From contig JAEZJZ010000006.1 in assembly GCA_023436245.1 (NCBI GenBank), positions 1 to 12,971 of the forward strand: a DNA stretch of 12,971 nt. Direction: 5' to 3'. Below the pieces are notes generated by a model that was not told the DNA's origin, did not search any database, and worked only from the letters and a program-made list of their open reading frames with translations. Each line of letters opens with the position of its first letter. Within the stretch, counting starts at the first letter, position 1. This document shows, piece by piece, positions 12,563-12,971 of this stretch. The DNA comes from Bacillota bacterium (lineage in GTDB: Bacteria; Bacillota; UBA994; UBA5500). The position numbers and the translations under genes are program-made.

Positions 12563-12971
12563 ATGCTACCTAACGTAATGTTCCTTTTCAGCACCATCAT
12601 CGTCATGGCTATTGTGGTCTTCGCTTCGTTCACCATGGCCAAGAATGGTACCTGGGTACCCAAGATCCGCAAGATCGCTGGTCTCGACTCAGTCGAGGAG
12701 GCAGTCGGTCGTGCAACCGAAATGGGCGCTCCGGTGCACTTCACCCCTGGTTTGGCTGACGTCACTGCTGACACCGCTCCGCAGACCTTCGCCGGTCTCG
12801 AAGTTCTCGGTTTCGTGACTGAGCTGACCGCGAAGTACAACACTGAGCTGATCGTGACCATCCGTATTCCGAACGTTTTCCCGCTCGCGCAGGAAATCGT
12901 ACGCCAGGGCTACATCGCTGCTGGTAAGCCGGATATGTTCAAGGAGGACACGGTGCAGTTCCTCTCCAGCG
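12563..12971 (+). CDS. DUF6754-type membrane-anchored protein, 3' end cut by window
   Basis: The first 136 codons of a gene that continues beyond the window. Residues 4-23 (NVMFLFSTIIVMAIVVFASF) form one hydrophobic, probably membrane-spanning helix, followed by a soluble part. The phrases GLDSVEEAVGRATEMGAPVHFTPG, ELIVTIRIP and AQEIVRQGYIAAGKPDMFKEDTVQFL resemble the DUF6754 family of unknown function as I remember it; this was not searched. The ATG at 12563 lies 12 bases after AAGGAGGT, a slightly long spacing; the next ATG at 12578 is too far. Codons are strongly biased (C-ending TTC, AAC, GAC, TAC and ATC; GGT, CGT and GCT preferred), unlike the neighbouring genes and typical of a highly expressed gene. 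It does not obviously belong to the rpsU unit, which ends in a strong terminator. Confidence 0.72.
   Translation, partial: MLPNVMFLFSTIIVMAIVVFASFTMAKNGTWVPKIRKIAGLDSVEEAVGRATEMGAPVHFTPGLADVTADTAPQTFAGLEVLGFVTELTAKYNTELIVTIRIPNVFPLAQEIVRQGYIAAGKPDMFKEDTVQFLSS

Overview
The window reads as a chromosomal segment from a Gram-positive bacterium of the Bacillota (clostridial) type, of moderately high GC content. The pointers are the gene order hrcA - (chaperonin) - grpE - dnaK - dnaJ - prmA - rsmE - mtaB - HIT - rpsU, a perfect CIRCE operator, strong Shine-Dalgarno sites with frequent GTG/TTG starts, and a DnaK without the extra N-terminal segment of Gram-negative DnaKs. All recognised genes are on the + strand.

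Layout. (1) 1-1703: the 3' end of lepA (elongation factor 4), overlapping hemW by 4 nt and closed by a hairpin terminator near 1734-1773. (2) 1827-11354: a long heat-shock and translation operon. It starts at a sigma-A promoter with a perfect CIRCE operator over the start region. In order it encodes the repressor HrcA, an archaeal-like (group II/III) chaperonin, GrpE, DnaK, DnaJ, the ribosomal protein L11 methyltransferase PrmA, the 16S rRNA methyltransferase RsmE and the tRNA methylthiotransferase MtaB. (3) 11355-11600: a non-coding stretch with several compact hairpins, then a HIT-family protein. (4) A near-consensus promoter overlapping the HIT stop codon drives rpsU (59 codons), which ends in a textbook intrinsic terminator. 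(5) 12279-12562: an AT-richer gap with an 8-bp direct repeat, followed by the 5' part of a membrane-anchored DUF6754-type gene that runs off the window.

The main point of interest is the chaperonin. It is not GroEL. It has the thermosome/TCP-1 signature motifs and a built-in-lid apical region, and it sits directly behind hrcA under CIRCE control inside the Hsp70 operon, with no groES beside it. This arrangement is known in a limited set of Firmicutes (Carboxydothermus hydrogenoformans is the example I recall), so it is rare rather than wholly new. Its coupling to HrcA and to DnaK/DnaJ/GrpE in one transcription unit suggests a joint folding pathway and possibly a different feedback on HrcA.

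Secondary points are: a strong codon-use discontinuity in the lepA fragment; hairpins at several operon junctions (hrcA/chaperonin, grpE/dnaK, dnaK/dnaJ, prmA/rsmE) that could set expression ratios; a Thr-to-Ile change in a near-invariant DnaK nucleotide-binding motif; and hairpin clusters and short repeats in the two larger intergenic regions. No tRNA, rRNA, CRISPR array, insertion sequence or phage gene is evident.
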